Below, piece after piece: positions 8,015 to 16,214 of a stretch of DNA of 64,000 bases (position 1 is its first letter; every line of letters begins with the position of its first letter). Under the pieces are notes generated by a model. It was given only the letters and a program-made list of their open reading frames with translations. It was not told the DNA's origin and did no database searches. A program made the translations under genes and the position numbers. This stretch comes from Bacteroidota bacterium (GTDB lineage: Bacteria > Bacteroidota > Bacteroidia > Chitinophagales > BACL12). The DNA is taken from positions 45,001 through 109,000 of the forward strand of contig JADKAC010000008.1 of NCBI GenBank assembly GCA_016715425.1, read 5' to 3'.

Positions 8015-9328
8015 ATGAAAAATATATATTTCTGTTTACCAATCATTTTTTTGTTGAGTTGCAATTCAAAAGTGCAACATAACAATGCACCAACAATAAA
8101 TACTCTTGCCGAAAACTATGTAAAGCTTGGTTTGGATATCGGCAGATATGATGCTGCCTTTATAGATGCGTATTACGGTCCGGATTCTTTGCAACCTACT
8201 GCTCCAATAAAAGATATTTTTCCAAAAGACAGTTTATTAAATGAGGTGTCTAAAATTCAAACTGCTTTAACTGAATTATTAAAATCAGAAAAAGATGATA
8301 CTATAATTACCCGTGCAAAATGGATGCATGCACAACTCACGGCTTATGGCAGAAGAATAAAAATTTACTCTGGTGAATATGCATCTTTCGATGAAGAATC
8401 AAAAGAATTATTTGATGCGGTTGCACCAATATATCCCGAATCACATTATCAGGATTTGGTAAAGCAATTAGGTAATGTTTTACCGGGAACGGGTTCTATT
8501 CCGGAAAGATTTCAATCACTTGCAAATAAATTTATTATTCCAAAAGATAAATTAGATACTGTATTTAAAGCATCTATTGCGGAATGTAGAAAACGCACGT
8601 TAGCACATTACACATTACCCGAGAATGAAAATTTTACTCTTGAGTTTGTAAATAATAAATCGTGGAGTGGATACAATTGGTATAAAGGAAATTATGAAAG
8701 TTTGATTCAGATAAATACCGATATGCAAATTTTTATTGATCGTGCAATTGATGTAGGCAGTCATGAAAGTTATCCCGGACATCATGTATATAATTTGCTT
8801 ATGGAACAACATTTATATCATGAAAAAGGCTGGGTGGAAATTTCTTTATATCCGTTGTTTAGTCCGCAATCATTAATTGCGGAAGGCACTGCTAATTACG
8901 GTATTGATGTAGTGTTTCCCGGATATGAAAAAGTACAATATTGTAAAGATGTTCTCTTGCCATTGGCAGGTATAGATACTACCGGCATAAGTAATTATTT
9001 CACTGCATTGGAAGTGAGAGGTGCATTAAATTTTGCACGCAATGAGGTAGGCCGAGGAATTATAAATCATACAATGGATTCCACAGAAGCCATGCGCTGG
9101 TTAAAAGATTATGGTTTGATGAATGATGAAACAGCTATAAAAAGTATGCACTTCATAAATGATTATCGCACATATATCATCAACTATAATTACGGACTTG
9201 AATTAGTGAAAAATTATGTGGAAGCAAAAGGTGGTACTGCTGATAATCCGGAAAAAAGATGGCTTGCATTTGCATGGTTATTAAGTAATCCGGTGTTGCC
9301 TTCTAATTTAATTAGCACTGCAAAATAA
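8015..9328 (+). CDS. DUF885-like lipoprotein with HExxPGHH metallopeptidase motif
   Basis: A 437-residue predicted lipoprotein (signal IIFLLSC, lipid-modified C16). The key motif is H250-E251-S-Y-P-G-H256-H, matching the H-E-x-x-P-G-H-H zinc site of DUF885 proteins. The downstream L-I-A-E-G-T-A-N-Y-G supplies a likely third ligand Glu. DUF885 proteins are typically longer (about 550-600), so this is a compact relative. It lies 17 bases downstream of the M19 dipeptidase on the same strand, consistent with joint peptide degradation at the cell envelope. Catalytic activity is inferred from the motif only. Confidence 0.75.
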   Translation: MKNIYFCLPIIFLLSCNSKVQHNNAPTINTLAENYVKLGLDIGRYDAAFIDAYYGPDSLQPTAPIKDIFPKDSLLNEVSKIQTALTELLKSEKDDTIITRAKWMHAQLTAYGRRIKIYSGEYASFDEESKELFDAVAPIYPESHYQDLVKQLGNVLPGTGSIPERFQSLANKFIIPKDKLDTVFKASIAECRKRTLAHYTLPENENFTLEFVNNKSWSGYNWYKGNYESLIQINTDMQIFIDRAIDVGSHESYPGHHVYNLLMEQHLYHEKGWVEISLYPLFSPQSLIAEGTANYGIDVVFPGYEKVQYCKDVLLPLAGIDTTGISNYFTALEVRGALNFARNEVGRGIINHTMDSTEAMRWLKDYGLMNDETAIKSMHFINDYRTYIINYNYGLELVKNYVEAKGGTADNPEKRWLAFAWLLSNPVLPSNLISTAK

Positions 9329-9699
9329 TTTGAATGTCGAATTGGGGAACTGTAGAACTGTAGAACTGTAGAATTGTAGAACTGAAAAAAAAAGCAATAG
9401 CGATGGCTAATGGCGATGGCTTGTTTGTAGAATTGTTCCGATGGCTATCATAATGTCGAACTGTCGAATGGTTTAGTTGAAGAAACTGTACTCTTTGTAA
9501 TTAAAAGAATTAACCGCAAAGAACGCAAAGGAAAAAATCGCAAAGAACACAAAGCAATTTGTAATTATACATTTACTTATCTGCACATTACACACATCGG
9601 CTAATCGGCTAATCACCACATCGGCTAATCATTTAATTCGCACATCAATCACATTTGCACCCCGATAGCTATCGTGGGCACATCAATCACATTCGCACA
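9329..9699. repeat. Intergenic region full of short tandem word repeats
   Basis: A 371-base gap between convergent genes, without a plausible ORF. It is a patchwork of short tandem repeats: a 10-base unit GAACTGTA-type array (9347-9384), CGATGGCTAATGGCGATGGC (9401-9420), CGCAAAGAACGCAAAG-type copies (9514-9555), CGGCTAAT three times (9598-9630), and CACATCAATCACATT twice (9651-9693). A CGATAGCTATCG palindrome is at 9662-9673. Different words are repeated in turn, unlike a CRISPR or a single minisatellite. Confidence 0.75.
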
Positions 9700-10428
9700 T
9701 CATTTCATTTCATAATGCACTGTCGTTTGCAGTGTTTTATTTTCCCAAGTAATCATTCGCCAAGCAGGCACATTATGATCTGCTTTAAATTCTTTTGCAT
9801 ATTGATCTATTTGCATAAAGCATGATGGTGTAATAAACTGCGTAATATTTTTTCTTATTGTTGTTTTCTCAATGTGATAATGACCTGCAAAAACAAATAC
9901 CTGTTTACCAAAATCTAATAACACTTGTTCAAGTGCTGCTCCATTTTCCAACGGCCATTCAGCATCCATATAAGGGATGTCTGCTTTTAATGGTGGATGA
10001 TGTACAAACACAAAAACCGGTGACTTACATTCTTCCAATTCTTTTTGTAACCATTCCAATTGCTCTTGCGAAATTTCTGCAGTAGTTGAATCCAGAAAAA
10101 ATAATTCAACACCTCCCAACCTTGTTCTTTTTACCAATTGATTATTCCAAAGTGATAGGTGAAATACTTCTGCAATATCAGTTGCATTATCATGGTTGCC
10201 GGAGATAATATTGTAACTAATACCCACTGCATCCAACTGAGATTTTATGTATTCATAAACTTCTTTATCTGCATGTTCTAAACACAAATCTCCACCTAAA
10301 ATAATCAGGTCGGGTTGATGACTTTTTACTTCCTGTAATACTTGTTCAAAATGGCTGCGAACATCAATATTAAAAGGCTTCTCATTTTCTGCACCAATAT
10401 GTAAATCGGTTATAAAAGCTATATGCAT
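9700..10428 (-). CDS. Metallophosphoesterase (calcineurin-like, CpdA type)
   Basis: A 242-residue cytoplasmic phosphoesterase with the complete set of two-metal motifs: D-L-H-I-G near residue 8, G-G-D-L-C near 46, G-N-H-D near 78, H-H-P-P near 142 and G-H-Y-H near 180. This pattern is typical of class III cyclic-nucleotide phosphodiesterase (CpdA) and related phosphohydrolases. The substrate cannot be read from sequence. It is divergent from gcvT with 59 bases between the starts, and each gene has its own TAnnTTTG box in that gap. Confidence 0.88.
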   Translation of the reverse strand: MHIAFITDLHIGAENEKPFNIDVRSHFEQVLQEVKSHQPDLIILGGDLCLEHADKEVYEYIKSQLDAVGISYNIISGNHDNATDIAEVFHLSLWNNQLVKRTRLGGVELFFLDSTTAEISQEQLEWLQKELEECKSPVFVFVHHPPLKADIPYMDAEWPLENGAALEQVLLDFGKQVFVFAGHYHIEKTTIRKNITQFITPSCFMQIDQYAKEFKADHNVPAWRMITWENKTLQTTVHYEMK

Positions 10429-10432
10429 GCTT

Positions 10433-10440
10433 CAAATATA
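10433..10440 (-). promoter_or_regulatory. -7 element for the metallophosphoesterase gene
   Basis: The minus strand reads TATATTTG, an exact match to the Bacteroidota TAnnTTTG box, ending only 4 bases before the ATG. This implies a very short or leaderless transcript. Confidence 0.55.
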
Positions 10441-10458
10441 GTGAGCATATAAAAATGC

Positions 10459-10466
10459 TTAGCTTT
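10459..10466 (+). promoter_or_regulatory. -7 element for gcvT; decides the start
   Basis: TAGCTTTG matches TAnnTTTG exactly. It lies inside the longer ORF that begins at 10455, so translation from 10455 would begin upstream of the transcript. This supports the ATG at 10488. Confidence 0.6.
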
Positions 10467-10487
10467 GCGGCACTTAAAAAACGGGTT

Positions 10488-11573
10488 ATGAAGCAGACTG
10501 CACTAACATCTACACATGAAAAACTTGGGGCTAAGATGGGCGAATTTGCCGGTTATAATATGCCGATAGTTTATAATAGTCAAGTGGAAGAACACAATAC
10601 TGTTCGCAACGGCGTGGGCGTATTTGATGTGAGCCACATGGGTGAATTTATTTTGAAAGGCGATGGCGCTGCTGATTTAATTCAGCGGGTTACTACAAAT
10701 GATATTTATGCAATCAGTCCCGGCAAAGCACAATACAGTTGTATGCCGAATGACAATGGTGGAATAGTGGATGATTTATTAATCTATCATCTTGAAGATG
10801 GCAATTATATGCTGGTGGTAAATGCAGGAAATATTGATAAAGATTGGAGCTGGATTCAAAAACATAATACTGCAAATGTGGATATGGTAAATATCAGTGA
10901 TGATACTTCACTGTTTGCCATTCAAGGACCGAAAGCTTTGGAGACAATGCAATTGCTCACTGATTTAGATTTAGCAGATATTCCCTACTACACATTTAAA
11001 AAACATCGTTTTGCCGATGTAGATAATGTGCTTATTTCTGCAACAGGTTATACCGGTGCCGGTGGATTTGAAATTTATTTTCCAAAAGAATATTCAGAAC
11101 AAATCTGGAATGCCGTTTTCAAAGCAGGAGAAAAATTTGGTATTAAACCCATCGGTCTTGCTGCTCGTGATACACTGCGACTTGAAAAAGGATTTTGTTT
11201 ATATGGCAATGATATAGATGATTCCACTTCTCCATTAGATGCCGGCTTAGGATGGATTACAAAATTGAAAGCAGCTAATAATGATTTTACCAATAAGCAA
11301 TATTTTATTGATCAGAAAGCAGCCGGATTAAAACGCAAATTAGTGGGATTTGAATTGCTGGAAAAAGGAATTCCACGTCATGATTATCCTGTGTTGGATG
11401 CATCAGGAAATGTAATTGGAAAAGTTACCAGCGGTACCATGTCGCCTACTTTAGGAAAAGCGATAGGACTTGCGTATGTGCCTACAGAAAAAGCTGCTGA
11501 AGGAACCGAAATTTTTATTGAAATTCGTCAAAAGCCTGTTAAAGCTGTTGTTGTAAAAATTCCATTTCTCTAA
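10488..11573 (+). CDS. gcvT: Glycine cleavage system aminomethyltransferase (T protein)
   Basis: Catalyses transfer of the methylene group from the H-protein-bound intermediate to tetrahydrofolate, releasing ammonia. The 361-residue protein shows the N-terminal G-E-F-A-G-Y-N-M-P motif, V-G-V-F-D-V-S-H-M-G (catalytic-site Asp region), Y-T-G-A-G-G-F-E-I-Y in the folate domain, and the C-terminal barrel with G-K-V-T-S-G-T-M-S-P. Length matches the family. An in-frame ATG at 10455 exists, but the promoter box at 10459 and homologue starts favour 10488 (MKQTALTSTHEKLG). The stop is 9 bases before comB, so the two are probably co-transcribed. No gcvH or gcvP is nearby. Confidence 0.95.
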   Translation: MKQTALTSTHEKLGAKMGEFAGYNMPIVYNSQVEEHNTVRNGVGVFDVSHMGEFILKGDGAADLIQRVTTNDIYAISPGKAQYSCMPNDNGGIVDDLLIYHLEDGNYMLVVNAGNIDKDWSWIQKHNTANVDMVNISDDTSLFAIQGPKALETMQLLTDLDLADIPYYTFKKHRFADVDNVLISATGYTGAGGFEIYFPKEYSEQIWNAVFKAGEKFGIKPIGLAARDTLRLEKGFCLYGNDIDDSTSPLDAGLGWITKLKAANNDFTNKQYFIDQKAAGLKRKLVGFELLEKGIPRHDYPVLDASGNVIGKVTSGTMSPTLGKAIGLAYVPTEKAAEGTEIFIEIRQKPVKAVVVKIPFL

Positions 11574-11582
11574 GAAATAAGA

Positions 11583-12317
11583 ATGACCGACACACCCACA
11601 CCCGATACTCGACCTGTTATAGAGGTATGCCTGACTCCTGCGCTTTGGTATCAGCATGATTTCATTGGAAAAAATGTGGTAGTAATTGATATTATCCGTG
11701 CTACAAGTACTATTGCTTCGGCGTTATTTCACGGCGTACATAAAATGATTCCGGTGGAAACTGTGGAGGAAGCAGAACAATATTTAGCCAAAGGATTTTT
11801 AGTGGCTGGCGAACGTGACGGATATAGAATTCCGCATTTTAATTTCGGCAATTCTCCATTTGAATTTATGGGTGAAGAAGTGAAAGGAAAAGATATAATT
11901 CATACCACTACAAACGGAACTCGTTGTGTATTGATGGCAAAAGGTGCGCATAATATTATTGCCGGTTCATTCCTGAACATGGAAAGTATTTTAAATTGGA
12001 TAAAAGGCGAAAACAGAGATACCATTTTATTCTGTGCCGGTTGGAAAGATCATTACAATATGGAAGATGCATTATTTGCAGGAGCAGTAGTGCGTATGTT
12101 GTCAGATGAATTCAGAGTGATTGATGATGCAACACTTTCAGTAAAAGTACAATACCGATATGTGCGTATGAATATGTTGCGCACTATAAAACAAGCACAA
12201 CATTTCAAGCGATTAACAAAACTCGGTATCGAAAAAGATATCAAATTCTGTATGGGCCATCACCGCTTCGATGTGATTCCCATTTATGATGGCGAAGGTT
12301 TCATTGCGATGCATTGA
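11583..12317 (+). CDS. comB: 2-phosphosulfolactate phosphatase family protein
   Basis: A 244-residue ComB-family phosphatase. The family signature is visible: V-V-V-I-D-I-I-R-A-T-S-T (residues about 35-46), G-E-R-D-G-Y near 79, G-N-S-P-F-E-F near 90 and H-T-T-T-N-G-T-R near 108. ComB removes phosphate from 2-phosphosulfolactate, a step toward coenzyme M in archaea and toward sulfolactate in some bacteria. In most Bacteroidota the physiological role is unclear, and no other com genes are seen here. It starts 9 bases after gcvT, suggesting an operon. Confidence 0.88.
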   Translation: MTDTPTPDTRPVIEVCLTPALWYQHDFIGKNVVVIDIIRATSTIASALFHGVHKMIPVETVEEAEQYLAKGFLVAGERDGYRIPHFNFGNSPFEFMGEEVKGKDIIHTTTNGTRCVLMAKGAHNIIAGSFLNMESILNWIKGENRDTILFCAGWKDHYNMEDALFAGAVVRMLSDEFRVIDDATLSVKVQYRYVRMNMLRTIKQAQHFKRLTKLGIEKDIKFCMGHHRFDVIPIYDGEGFIAMH

Positions 12318-12351
12318 CATTACCCTAAATATTTTCTTTTAATTTTATTGA

Positions 12352-13833
12352 ATGAGAAATTTCCTGTTGATATGCCTTATTGGTTTTTCCAATTTACTGA
12401 TTGCACAGGATTGGGCTTTGTTTCCTTTTGGGCAAAAGAGTGTCTATCAATCAGAAAATTATTACATATCATACATAGAGGTGTTTACTCAAGATTCAAT
12501 AGCAGGATTCAAACACTATTTTAATAGAAAATATGAAGGAGATCAATCTCCAAATTGCACTAATGCATTAAAGTCTGAATATCCTAATGGCAATTATCTT
12601 GATTCAATTATTGTAAAAGAGGATTCTACGATATATTATTATCCGGGATTTGATAGTATATTTTATTTTTTAAATAATTCCGAACCGGGAGATTTTTGGT
12701 TAGTTAAAAGTGATTTTGAAACAGATGGATATTCAGAAATAAAAATAACTTGTATTGAAAAATATGTGGGTTCAGTAATAGGCACTTCGGATAGTTTGAA
12801 AAAATATAGTTTAAGAGCCATTGGTATTGATGAAGCAATTGATCCAATTATAAATTATGAAATTATTTTAAGTAAGTCATTTGGGTTGTTAGAATTTATA
12901 GACTTAAGACACTTTTTAAATCACCCGGATGATGGCAAGTTCACCACAAAAAAATTAATTGGCTGTACAAATGAAGAAGATACTTTAGGCTTTATCATCC
13001 CGAATTGGCAAAATTTTTTCAATTATGATACTGGGGATATCAGACTTTGGAAATTCTCAAATGATCCACCTTCTTATATGGATCCTCCTTATTACGAATA
13101 TTATAAAGACTTAATAACGAACGTTGATAGATTTCCAGATTCGATAATTTTAACTTATAATACTTTACGTCAAGATCAGTACGGTAATTATAATTATACT
13201 GAATCCATTATTGAGAAGTATACAAAGTTGGGCTTTTCGGAATTTGTTAGCGCACCAAGTTTCACCTTTGCCTTAGGAAATAATTTTATTTTCAATTCAG
13301 GACCAAATGATATATCACTTTGGACTAATGGTTATTGGCAAATTGATTCAGCTTTAGTTGAAACGGAAATAACCCAAACTTTCGGTTCTGCATTTGTAAG
13401 ATTAGATACTAATACCTGCGAAATAATACATGGCATTGGGTTAGGATATGGTTTTACTTTGCATTCGTTTGCTGGACTTACATATCGAAGCAATTATTTT
13501 GAAGTTGCTGGCGATGGAATAATAAGTTATAGATTAATTGGTTACCAAATTGGGGATATCACTTGGGGTGAATTGGATTTTCCGACTGAGATCAATCAAT
13601 TAAGAAAAAATGAAATTGAATTATTCCCCAATCCCGCAACAAATATTATCTATACCGGAATAACAATAACACATCCTTTACAATACTCCATTTATAATTT
13701 ACAAAGTCAGTTAATTAAAAATGATGTGCTTACAGAAAACACAATTTCAGTTTCTGATCTAACAAGTGGCATTTACTTATTAGAAATTCGTGATGATGAA
13801 AATGTGTATCGGGGGAAATTTATTGTGGAGTAA
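12352..13833 (+). CDS. Secreted protein with T9SS type-A sorting domain
   Basis: A 493-residue exported protein. Residues 1-18 are a signal peptide (cut after LLIA). A low-similarity, Tyr/Asp-rich extracellular region of about 400 residues has no recognised domain. The last about 75 residues form a T9SS type-A C-terminal domain: E-L-F-P-N-P-A-T-N at the start, Y-N-L-Q-S-Q-L-I near the middle, L-T-S-G-I-Y-L-L-E-I and a final G-K-F-I-V-E. It would be secreted across the outer membrane and anchored or released by the T9SS. It ends directly against the convergent nucleotidyltransferase gene (13833/13834) with no gap. Confidence 0.85.
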   Translation: MRNFLLICLIGFSNLLIAQDWALFPFGQKSVYQSENYYISYIEVFTQDSIAGFKHYFNRKYEGDQSPNCTNALKSEYPNGNYLDSIIVKEDSTIYYYPGFDSIFYFLNNSEPGDFWLVKSDFETDGYSEIKITCIEKYVGSVIGTSDSLKKYSLRAIGIDEAIDPIINYEIILSKSFGLLEFIDLRHFLNHPDDGKFTTKKLIGCTNEEDTLGFIIPNWQNFFNYDTGDIRLWKFSNDPPSYMDPPYYEYYKDLITNVDRFPDSIILTYNTLRQDQYGNYNYTESIIEKYTKLGFSEFVSAPSFTFALGNNFIFNSGPNDISLWTNGYWQIDSALVETEITQTFGSAFVRLDTNTCEIIHGIGLGYGFTLHSFAGLTYRSNYFEVAGDGIISYRLIGYQIGDITWGELDFPTEINQLRKNEIELFPNPATNIIYTGITITHPLQYSIYNLQSQLIKNDVLTENTISVSDLTSGIYLLEIRDDENVYRGKFIVE

Positions 13834-14301
13834 TTAACCGGCAATATAATCCAATTCGTCAGCATCTAATTTATCTTTTTCTCTGCTGGATTTTCGTTTT
13901 TCTTCAAGCAACATTTGTAATTCTAATATTGGAATAATTAATGATTCATCTACTTTAAATTTAACTGCTTTCTCATACGCTGTATCAAATTGCATTTTAT
14001 CAAACTGAACTAAAGCACCCATCATATCCAGATATATTCCCTGGTTTAACATTATTTCAGAATACCCTGCAAGCAATGGTATGTCAATTAAAGCATCTGC
14101 GTTTTGAATACCATATTCCGACAATGCTTTTACAAGTGCTTTTTTATTTTCTGAATCTTCTTTTATCCAAACATCAATATCTCCTGTTGCTCTGGCGTAG
14201 CCATGAAAATTGACTGCTAATCCGCCAACTAAAATAAATTTTACATTGTGCTTTTGAAATAATCTAAACAAGTTTAAAGTATCTTCACTGAGTAGGTTCA
14301 T
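13834..14301 (-). CDS. Nucleotidyltransferase-fold protein (DUF6036-like)
   Basis: A 155-residue protein with a minimal nucleotidyltransferase core. K-F-I-L-V-G-G-L-A-V-N-F-H-G (residues about 20-33) is the strand-helix with the G-G motif, and A-T-G-D-I-D-V-W-I (about 38-46) carries the paired metal-binding Asp residues. The C-terminal helix is rich in Lys/Glu and ends KDKLDADELDYIAG. Similar stand-alone proteins occur in AbiEii/MNT-like toxin-antitoxin or related modules. Its start overlaps the stop of a 68-residue upstream ORF by ATGA, implying translational coupling. Toxic or NTP-transfer activity is inference only. Confidence 0.8.
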   Translation of the reverse strand: MNLLSEDTLNLFRLFQKHNVKFILVGGLAVNFHGYARATGDIDVWIKEDSENKKALVKALSEYGIQNADALIDIPLLAGYSEIMLNQGIYLDMMGALVQFDKMQFDTAYEKAVKFKVDESLIIPILELQMLLEEKRKSSREKDKLDADELDYIAG

Positions 14302-14504
14302 TGTTTCCCCGGTTTTAAAATTATTCCTTTCCCCTGCGGTTTTTTTATAATACCATTTGGCGAAAACAACATCGCTAATTCCATTAATTGAAATGCCTTA
14401 TAAAATCTTTCAGCAGGTGTAAGTTGCATATTTTCTTTTCTGCGTCTTGCTTCAATCTCCTCTGCTGAAAGTGGTTTATCATGTATAATTAATTGCGGCT
14501 TCAT
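14298..14504 (-). CDS. Small hypothetical protein coupled to the nucleotidyltransferase
   Basis: A 68-residue basic protein (start MKPQLIIHDKPLSAEE at 14504). A longer version from 14525 would run into the MFS stop region and begins with an atypical hydrophobic MIINFIL. The middle reads as an amphipathic helix (L-T-P-A-E-R-F-Y-K-A-F-Q-L-M-E-L-A), and the tail is Lys/Pro/Gly-rich. Small proteins with an R-F/I-x-K-A-x-x-L motif commonly precede DUF6036-like nucleotidyltransferases. Antitoxin or adaptor function is only an inference from the ATGA overlap and the size. Confidence 0.65.
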   Translation of the reverse strand: MKPQLIIHDKPLSAEEIEARRRKENMQLTPAERFYKAFQLMELAMLFSPNGIIKKPQGKGIILKPGKQ

Positions 14505-14514
14505 TAGTATAAAG

Positions 14515-15750
14515 TTAATAATCAAATGCTTTCAATGTTTTTTCTTTTAAAGAAGTAATTCCCACAATTAATAATGTAACTGTGCCTCCAAAAACAACAC
14601 TGGTTACTGTGCCTAATAATTTTGCAGCAACACCACTTTCAAATGCACCCAACTCATTACTGGATCCGATAAACATGGTATTCACTGCACTCACTCTTCC
14701 ACGCATTTCATCGGGTGTAAGCAGTTGCACAATATTCGCCCGAATAATTACACTTACACTATCAAATGCACCATTTAAAAACAACAGAAAAAGTGATAAA
14801 TAAAAATTAGTGGATAGTCCGAATAAAATAATTGTTGTTCCAAAACCTGCAACTGCCCATAATAATGTTTTACCTGCTTTACCCGGAACTTTAGAAAAAG
14901 ATAACCATGTCATTGTGATTGCTGCACCCACAGAAGGAGCTGCTCTTAACATACCTAAACCCTGCGGACCAACTCGTAAAATTTCATCTGCAAAAATCGG
15001 AAGCAATGCAACAGCACCACCAAATAAAACCGAGAACATATCTAAGGTCAATGCATGCAACATAATTTTATTCTGATACACAAAGTGCAATCCTTGTTTT
15101 AATCGCTGCGCAATCGGTTCTTTATTGTTGAGTTGAATTATAGGTTTTGATTTTACATGCAGCATAAAAAACAATCCCAATAATTGCAAAACCAAAACGG
15201 TAATTAATGCGCCGCTGATAGAAATTCCAGCATATAAAAATCCACCGGCAGCCGGCCCGATAATAGCAGACATTTGCCAAAAAGTACTGTTCAGTGTTGC
15301 AGCTTTTGAAAGCATTTCCCTACTTACGATTTGCGAAATAAATGCAGTGCCTGTTGGTGAATAAAAACCTCGTGCAATACCGGTGATGAAAATAAAAAGA
15401 TACATCAGATTTACCGTCAGCATATCTGAATTGATATTGCGCATCCATGAAGATGTAACTATAAAAAGTCCGAATGAAGAAAGAAACATTCCGGCAATTG
15501 CAAATACTAAAATGTTGCGCTTATTACTGATGTCGGCAAGATGGCCCGCATATAATGCAACACTAATTGCAGGTATGGCTTCTGCCAAACCAATAAGACC
15601 TAATGAAAATGGATTTTTTGTAATGCTGTAAATCTCCCAACCTGCCACCACTGCTTGAATCATAAATGCAATGGTTATCATGCTGCGCATAGAAAGAAAA
15701 TACCGGAATTCGATATTGCGTAAGGGAAGAAATTTTTCTTTGGAATTCAA
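14515..15750 (-). CDS. MFS transporter, EntS/MFS_3 type
   Basis: A 411-residue transporter with twelve predicted hydrophobic segments. Between TM2 and TM3 it has the MFS loop motif G-H-L-A-D-I-S-N-K-R (residues about 69-78), a long central cytoplasmic loop (about 195-215), and in the second half P-D-E-M-R-G-R-V-S-A, the hallmark of the EntS/MFS_3 subgroup. Members export siderophores or small hydrophobic molecules from the inner membrane. The substrate is unknown and no siderophore genes are adjacent. The small protein/NTase pair follows immediately on the same strand, possibly by read-through. Confidence 0.88.
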   Translation of the reverse strand: MNSKEKFLPLRNIEFRYFLSMRSMITIAFMIQAVVAGWEIYSITKNPFSLGLIGLAEAIPAISVALYAGHLADISNKRNILVFAIAGMFLSSFGLFIVTSSWMRNINSDMLTVNLMYLFIFITGIARGFYSPTGTAFISQIVSREMLSKAATLNSTFWQMSAIIGPAAGGFLYAGISISGALITVLVLQLLGLFFMLHVKSKPIIQLNNKEPIAQRLKQGLHFVYQNKIMLHALTLDMFSVLFGGAVALLPIFADEILRVGPQGLGMLRAAPSVGAAITMTWLSFSKVPGKAGKTLLWAVAGFGTTIILFGLSTNFYLSLFLLFLNGAFDSVSVIIRANIVQLLTPDEMRGRVSAVNTMFIGSSNELGAFESGVAAKLLGTVTSVVFGGTVTLLIVGITSLKEKTLKAFDY

Positions 15751-15919
15751 GAATGCAAAGGTAGTCGGCAGATTGCAATGTGGAATTAAGAAATTGAAAT
15801 TGCTTTGAGAATTAATACTGTTTTATATTTTTAATTAAGCCATATTTTTTGAAACCCTCACCGAATTAATATGATAAATATCATTCTTGAATTAGTGATA
15901 AGAATCATCATCAACACTA
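15751..15919. other. Gap before the accessory island
   Basis: AT-rich gap between the divergent MFS gene and the island promoter. No ORF, hairpin or repeat is convincing here. Confidence 0.4.
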
Positions 15920-15950
15920 TTTGTAAATAGTTTTATATGAAATATTTTTA
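15920..15950 (+). promoter_or_regulatory. Near-consensus promoter of the poly-C lipoprotein gene
   Basis: TTTG at 15920-15923, a spacer of exactly 19 bases, then TATTTTTA at 15943-15950 (one mismatch to TAnnTTTG). The next ATG is at 15965, preceded by an A-run, so the start and the C-tract lie just downstream of a well-placed promoter. Confidence 0.6.
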
Positions 15951-15964
15951 CAAAAAAAAACCAC

Positions 15965-16214
15965 ATGAGAAATTCTACCCCCCCCCCCCCCCCCCGCAAA
16001 ACCATTTAACAAGCAAATCAAAGTAATTTATTTATTCATTGTTATCTTTTCCCTATTTATCTTTTCTTGCAATAAAGTTTCTTTGATTCAACCAACCACA
16101 CAAGAATCAACTTATACATTTGAACAACTTATTTCCGATCCAAATTTTCCGGCTGAAGAATTGAGTAATAAAAAATTATCTGAAATTATTCAATCCTCAT
16201 ATTCATACTTATGA
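15965..16214 (+). pseudogene. Lipoprotein N-terminus interrupted by a C18 tract (phase-variable or frameshifted)
   Basis: The ATG at 15965 is followed by AGA-AAT-TCT-A and then 18 C residues (15978-15995). In the ATG frame this gives M-R-N-S-T-P5-R-K-T-I-stop. In the frame entered by 17 or 20 C residues, the sequence continues from GCA at 15996 as an excellent lipoprotein signal: A-K-P-F-N-K-Q-I-K, a hydrophobic stretch V-I-Y-L-F-I-V-I-F-S-L-F-I-F, then S-C-N-K with lipidation Cys at 16068-16070. It stays open to TGA at 16212-16214. Promoter and A-rich leader are well placed. The state as read is OFF. It may be the 5' half of the ORF at 16211, either by a second frameshift or by coupling through the ATGA overlap. 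A homopolymer sequencing error is the main alternative. Confidence 0.65.
15978..15995. repeat. Poly-C homopolymer, 18 bases
   Basis: Eighteen uninterrupted C residues in a strongly AT-rich genome. No other homopolymer of G or C of similar length occurs in the window. It sits 12 bases after a promoter-proximal ATG, the classic position of a slipped-strand phase-variation tract. Confidence 0.9.

Noticed and set aside
9347..9630. Possible CRISPR array
   Set aside because: The repeated words are only 8-15 bases, they change along the gap and there are no regular spacers or cas genes.
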